Both the position numbers and the translations under genes were made by a program. The notes under the pieces were generated by a model. That model ran no database searches. It worked only from the letters and a program-made list of their open reading frames with translations, and was not told where the DNA came from. From contig CAJUHC010000025.1 of NCBI GenBank assembly GCA_910586345.1, positions 1-17,095 of the forward strand: DNA of 17,095 nucleotides, written 5' to 3'. Numbering within the stretch: the stretch's first letter is position 1; each line of letters opens with the position of its first letter. Below are positions 13,541 to 17,095 of this stretch, one piece after another. The DNA comes from an uncultured Christensenella sp. (GTDB lineage Bacteria; Bacillota; Clostridia; Christensenellales; Borkfalkiaceae).

Positions 13541-13819
13541 ATGATATTTTTAAAGTTATTTGCCCATAAAAAAGGTACCGGTTCATCTCACAACGGCAGA
13601 GACAGCAACCCCAAAATGCTCGGAGTCAAGCGCGCGGACGGTCAGTTCGTACTTGCGGGAAATATTCTCGTAAGACAGCGCGGTTCGAAGTTTAAAGCGG
13701 GTTCGGGCGTCGGTATGGGTAAAGACGATACGCTTTTCGCGCTCGTAGACGGAACCGTCAGGTTCGAAAGAGTAGGCAAAGACGGAAAGCAGGTTTGCGT
13801 TTATCCCGTCGCAGAATAA
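13541..13819 (+). CDS. rpmA: 50S ribosomal protein L27 with short N-terminal extension
   Basis: The 92-residue protein contains the L27 core AHKKGTGSSHNGRDSNPKMLGVKRADGQ and the GSKFKAGSGVGMGKDDTLFALVDG region. Ahead of the usual mature alanine (A8) are seven extra residues, MIFLKLF. This resembles, in shorter form, the Firmicutes extension ending in LQFF that the protease Prp removes so that the L27 tail can reach the peptidyl transferase centre. AGGAGG eight bases before the ATG supports the start at 13541, and no in-frame start lies closer to the core. A terminator follows. obg, commonly next in line, is missing here. Confidence 0.95.
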   Translation: MIFLKLFAHKKGTGSSHNGRDSNPKMLGVKRADGQFVLAGNILVRQRGSKFKAGSGVGMGKDDTLFALVDGTVRFERVGKDGKQVCVYPVAE

Positions 13820-13828
13820 TTAATACGA

Positions 13829-13868
13829 AAAGGACAGTTCGTCATAAAACGGGCTGTCTTTATTTTTT
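13829..13868 (+). terminator. intrinsic terminator of rplU-rpmA
   Basis: GACAG and CTGTC, with CGT/ACG pairing inside, form the stem, flanked by an A-run on the left and TTTATTTTTT on the right. The T-run ends only five bases before the ATG of the next gene at 13874, so little room is left for a leader there. Confidence 0.8.
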
Positions 13869-13873
13869 AAGTT

Positions 13874-15442
13874 ATGAAAGAAAAACTCAAAGAGCTGTTT
13901 CGCGATAAAATTTCTTTATCCGCGCTTATCCTGTCACTATTTTGGTTCGCGCTTTATTTCGGGCTCGGCGCGCCGATATTTAAAAATATGTGGTACACTT
14001 CCCCCGCTCTGCCGTTCGTCGGGGGCGTTTTGGCGCTCGCTCCGCTTTGCATACAATTACTCAATGCGTTTATTTTCAAAAAGCTCACGATAGATATTAT
14101 CGTTTTATGTATAAGTCCGGTATTTTGTTTCGCGCATTTCTGTTTCTTTGCATTCGTAATCTCAAAACTCAACTACTTTTTTATTGCGGGTAAACCATAT
14201 TTCATTTGCGCGGGACTTGCAGGACTGTTGGTTTTTTTTATATTTTTCTTTCCGCGCCTTAATTTAAAATTAAAACGCATATCTGCAACTGCTATATCCG
14301 CCGTCTTCATAATAATCTCTCTTGTCTGCGTTTTCAGCGCCGTACCCTTTTATATAAGCGCGGGCGCGACGGTATTCGCAGTCGAAGACGAATATCAGAT
14401 AGCTTTCGCCACTTCCCAAAAATCAGTAGGCGCGGTAATCGTGAACGGCAGATATTACTACGATTCGACGAACGGCGAAAACAACGTCCGCAAACTTCAT
14501 AAAATAACCGTTCCCGCAGAAGAGCTCGACGCGTCAAAGTCCTATACCGTTTTTACACAGGGAGTCGCGCTCAATACGGCGTATCTGCCCTCCAAGGGCG
14601 CGAAGGTAAGCAAAGATTATACTTTCCGACCCATCGATACCGACGACGGAATACAGATATACAATCTGTCGGACACGCACGAAGTAATTGCAGGTCCAGC
14701 CCGCGCAGGAAAATTTTTCGGAGATAAACTCGATTTACTCATTCTCAACGGCGATATTATAAACGACGTATCGGGCGAATATCAGATTTCTCTCATATAT
14801 AAACTCGCTCATAGTATAACGGGTGGTTCGCATCCCGTTATATTTACGCGCGGGAATCACGAATGTAACGGGTATCTTGCCGCCGAACTCGGAAAATACG
14901 TAGGCTGTGCGGACAACGGATTTTATTACACGTTTAAAATAGGCACGACTCTTTCACTGCTTATACTCGATACCAACAACGATATGAGCGATAATAACCC
15001 GCTCGTAAGTCCGATAGCAAACTTCGACGAAGTAAGAACAAAACAGAGCGAATGGCTGGCGGAACAAAAAGACATAAACGACTGCGATTATAATTTCGTT
15101 GTTTCGCATATAGCGTTTCCGCTTTCGGGATATATTTCAGATAGCTGTCATTGGAACAAATGGGCGCGCGAACTCACCGCGCTTACCGCAGGCGCGCAGC
15201 TTGCCGTATGCGGGCACTCGCACCGCACGGATTTTCAGTTTGAAACCGACGATAATCCGATTGCGGATTATCCCGTGTTGCGAGGTTCGCTGCGCAGCAA
15301 CAACAGAGCATACGGCGAGGGAGTTTCGCCGTTTGAATTTACGGGCGCGGCCATCGAAATAATCGACGGGAACGTAAATATAAAATTTACTAACGCAAAA
15401 AAACAAGTGCTCGGAACGCACTCGTTAAAGGTTGGATTATGA
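13874..15442 (+). CDS. membrane-anchored metallophosphoesterase
   Basis: The 522-residue protein has about five N-terminal transmembrane helices (residues about 14-32, 45-65, 72-98, 105-125 and 138-160). A small beta-rich domain follows (about 172-245, containing YQIAFATSQKSVGAVIVNG), which resembles the Fn3-like N-domain of purple acid phosphatases. A calcineurin-like phosphoesterase domain comes last. All metal-binding motifs are present: LSDTHE (D267, H269), NGDII (D294), RGNHE (N328, H329), VSHIAF (H412) and CGHSH (H448, H450). The catalytic domain is probably outside the cell; the substrate (phosphomonoester, nucleotide or lipid-linked phosphate) is unknown. The ATG is five bases beyond the rpmA terminator, with an in-frame stop just upstream and no Shine-Dalgarno. 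It overlaps the next gene by 4 bases. Confidence 0.88.
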   Translation: MKEKLKELFRDKISLSALILSLFWFALYFGLGAPIFKNMWYTSPALPFVGGVLALAPLCIQLLNAFIFKKLTIDIIVLCISPVFCFAHFCFFAFVISKLNYFFIAGKPYFICAGLAGLLVFFIFFFPRLNLKLKRISATAISAVFIIISLVCVFSAVPFYISAGATVFAVEDEYQIAFATSQKSVGAVIVNGRYYYDSTNGENNVRKLHKITVPAEELDASKSYTVFTQGVALNTAYLPSKGAKVSKDYTFRPIDTDDGIQIYNLSDTHEVIAGPARAGKFFGDKLDLLILNGDIINDVSGEYQISLIYKLAHSITGGSHPVIFTRGNHECNGYLAAELGKYVGCADNGFYYTFKIGTTLSLLILDTNNDMSDNNPLVSPIANFDEVRTKQSEWLAEQKDINDCDYNFVVSHIAFPLSGYISDSCHWNKWARELTALTAGAQLAVCGHSHRTDFQFETDDNPIADYPVLRGSLRSNNRAYGEGVSPFEFTGAAIEIIDGNVNIKFTNAKKQVLGTHSLKVGL

Positions 15443-15924
15443 TTAAAGTTATACCTCTTACAGACAAGGACGAAAAATCCTTCAGACGGCTTTTCACGGA
15501 ATACTATACCGAGCTCGGCTGCGATGAAAACATCACGCACCTTCTTGACGAGTATATTCTTCCCGACCTATTGGCCGGACTTATAAGGATAGAGCTCCTG
15601 CACGGCGGTGAAGATTTTATCGGGTTCGTAATTTATCAGATTGACGACGTCGACAACGAATGGAACTTCAAAGAAGGCTGGGGCGATATTCGCGAAATCT
15701 TCGTATCGCCCGACTCGCGCAGACAGGGATACGGAAAATTTCTTTTATACACGGCGGAGATGAAACTAAGAGAAAACGGAGCCGTCAAATCCTATTGTCT
15801 TCCCTGCGCAGAAGCCGCGCCCTTTTTCGGCGCGTGCGGTTATTTAAAAACAGACGCATACTGTGACGAGCTCGACTGCTCCGTATACGAAAAAACCGAA
15901 CTCGGCAACCGTTGCAAAGGCTAA
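15439..15924 (+). CDS. GNAT family N-acetyltransferase
   Basis: The 161-residue protein has the GNAT acetyl-CoA binding signature in REIFVSPDSRRQGYGKFLL, where RRQGYG (94-99) is the R/Q-x-x-G-x-G/A loop after strand beta-4. Before it is the expected beta hairpin (FIGFVIYQIDDVDNEWN), and after it the usual helix and the FFGACGYLKT segment that often closes the fold. The substrate cannot be read from sequence. The ATG overlaps the stop of the metallophosphoesterase gene (ATGA), so the two are probably co-translated. It ends head-on with the AEC transporter gene, with the two stop codons overlapping. Confidence 0.88.
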   Translation: MIKVIPLTDKDEKSFRRLFTEYYTELGCDENITHLLDEYILPDLLAGLIRIELLHGGEDFIGFVIYQIDDVDNEWNFKEGWGDIREIFVSPDSRRQGYGKFLLYTAEMKLRENGAVKSYCLPCAEAAPFFGACGYLKTDAYCDELDCSVYEKTELGNRCKG

Positions 15925-16958
15925 GCGGCAAACGCCCCCCAACCCGCCATTATCGCCGTTATCATAAGCGGTATCACTATTATGCTTAAAAGCGTAACGG
16001 TAACGAATGCCGCCGCCGCGGTTTCTTTATCGCCGTCGAAGCTCTCCGCCATAGCCGCGACTGACGCCGCGGGCGACATAGCCATTGCGATTATCGGCGC
16101 AAGAAAAACATAACCGTCAGCCGCGCCCACGCTTCCGCGCGCTTTTGCAAGCAGAAAATAAAAAGGTACTGCAACCGCGAACGCGAGCAAAGGCGAAACT
16201 ATCAGACGAAGCGCGCCCGAAAGATATACGCCTTTTTTCAGGAATAAAGTTTTAGGACTCATTTCCGCGACGCGGATCCCGACTATGACCATTGAAAGCG
16301 GTGCGGTCATATTAGCGAGATACTGCGGAAATATCTGTAAAACTTCGAGCCCGCCGAACATAAAGAAATTAATTTTCGGAACGAAAAACAGAAGCAGCCC
16401 GACGGCGTTTGCTATCAGCGCAGGATTACAGACGAGCTTTCTGAATTTAATCTGTTTATAATCGCCCGTAATGAGTACGACTCCGAGCGTCCAGCAGAGA
16501 ATCGTAAAAATTACGTTGAAGACCATCATATACATAACGGCGAGCGGGTCGCCGTCCGTGAACATATCTATAAAAGGAATCCCTAAAAAACCGCTGTTGG
16601 AAAAGACCGCAACGAACGAGTATACGTTCGTTATTTTTTTATTCTTCGATTTAATGAATATGAGTTTGCATAGCGCGAACATAAGCAAAATCGCCGCCGC
16701 GGAAATCAATGCAACCATTCCGAAATTTTCAAGCAGGACAAGTTTATTTACCGCGCTGACAGTCGCCCAATCGTCTTTAGTGAATACGCAGAACGCTTTA
16801 ATCGCGAGCGCTGGCTGACAGACGTAGAGTAATAAATTGCTTAACGCGAACGTCGCGCCTTCGCCTATCATTTTCAGTTTTCTCAGCGCGAATCCAGGCG
16901 CCATAAATGCAAACAGTACCGCCATAATCAGCAGTACTTTTAAAAATATCTCTCCCAT
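15921..16958 (-). CDS. AEC (auxin efflux carrier) family transporter
   Basis: The 345-residue protein has about ten transmembrane helices in two groups of five, the layout of the AEC/bile-acid-sodium-symporter-like fold. Family features are the N-terminal GFALRKLKMIG with LSNLLLYVCQPALA, the FSNSGFLGIPFI motif (about 118-129) and the LANMTAPLSMVIVGIRVAE segment near the second half. Bacterial members carry organic acids such as malate, or other anions; the substrate here is unknown. AAGG lies five bases before the ATG and belongs to the first copy of the 67-bp tandem repeat. No clean promoter is visible inside the repeat. The stop codon overlaps that of the convergent GNAT gene, leaving no space for a terminator. 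Confidence 0.9.
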   Translation of the reverse strand: MGEIFLKVLLIMAVLFAFMAPGFALRKLKMIGEGATFALSNLLLYVCQPALAIKAFCVFTKDDWATVSAVNKLVLLENFGMVALISAAAILLMFALCKLIFIKSKNKKITNVYSFVAVFSNSGFLGIPFIDMFTDGDPLAVMYMMVFNVIFTILCWTLGVVLITGDYKQIKFRKLVCNPALIANAVGLLLFFVPKINFFMFGGLEVLQIFPQYLANMTAPLSMVIVGIRVAEMSPKTLFLKKGVYLSGALRLIVSPLLAFAVAVPFYFLLAKARGSVGAADGYVFLAPIIAMAMSPAASVAAMAESFDGDKETAAAAFVTVTLLSIIVIPLMITAIMAGWGAFAA

Positions 16959-16959
16959 A

Positions 16960-17095
16960 CAACCTTACGTTGACGGCGTATCTTTATTGCTTTTCCGTAA
17001 CGAAACGCTCGCCGCCCGTCAAACTTCAACCTTACGTTGTCGGCGTATCTTTATTGCTTTTCCGTAACGAAACGCTCGCCGCCCGTCAAACTTCA
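16960..17095. repeat. 67-bp direct tandem repeat at the window edge
   Basis: Copy 1 is 16960-17026 and copy 2 is 17027-17093, and the last two bases (17094-17095) match the start of a third copy. The copies differ at a single base (A at 16973, T at 17040). Within copy 1, TTGACGG (16970-16976) is mirrored by CCGTCAA (17016-17022); the A-to-T change breaks this symmetry in copy 2. The unit is not a multiple of three and shows no open frame. It starts two bases before the AEC gene and provides that gene's AAGG ribosome binding site. Confidence 0.93.

Noticed and set aside
16960..17095. CRISPR array
   Set aside because: The repeated unit is 67 bp and contiguous, with no unique spacers between copies, so it is a tandem repeat rather than a CRISPR.

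Overview
The window looks like chromosomal DNA from an uncultured, Gram-positive-type Bacillota, most likely class Clostridia. The reasons are a four-cysteine L33 in an rpmG-secE-nusG-rplK operon, the radical SAM TIGR03960 + DUF2344 + RNase E/G gene set near rplU-rpmA, an L27 with a Firmicutes-style N-terminal extension, lipobox lipoproteins, and consensus TTGACA-17-TATAAT promoters. This placement is inferred from gene content only; no 16S or other phylogenetic marker tree is available here.

Layout. Positions 1-1278 (minus strand) hold the transcription/translocation/ribosome operon rpmG, secE, nusG and the start of rplK, driven by a strong promoter at 1331-1359. Positions 1397-3548 (minus) hold an integral membrane protein overlapped by a YiiX/NlpC-P60-like cysteine peptidase whose signal-peptide end sits in a different frame, so that gene is probably frameshifted. 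Positions 3712-5241 (plus) hold cardiolipin synthase, ending in a bidirectional terminator shared with a convergent BspA-type leucine-rich-repeat lipoprotein (5291-6379). A SecB-like chaperone (6491-6925, minus) is divergent from the operon TIGR03960 - DUF2344 - RNase G (7034-10878, plus). Three unrelated genes follow: a small membrane protein, a helical Clostridia-type protein and a lipoprotein. Next come rplU and rpmA (13191-13819) with a structured 5' leader. Then a membrane-anchored metallophosphoesterase and a GNAT acetyltransferase overlap by 4 bases, and an AEC-family transporter converges on them with overlapping stop codons. The window ends inside a 67-bp tandem repeat lying directly upstream of the AEC gene.

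How the parts relate. Most genes are housekeeping: translation (L11, L33, L21, L27), transcription elongation (NusG), protein export (SecE, the SecB-like protein), RNA processing (RNase G) and phospholipid synthesis (Cls). The accessory interest lies in the cell-envelope genes. The less ordinary signals are: promoters so close to start codons that cls and the TIGR03960 gene should make (nearly) leaderless mRNAs; an L27 that keeps a short cleavable-looking extension although the protease gene prp is absent from between rplU and rpmA; a SecB-like protein in an apparently monoderm genome; the frameshifted peptidase; a possible pseudoknot in the rplK leader; and the terminal tandem repeat. I do not see a convincing new defence or mobile system.
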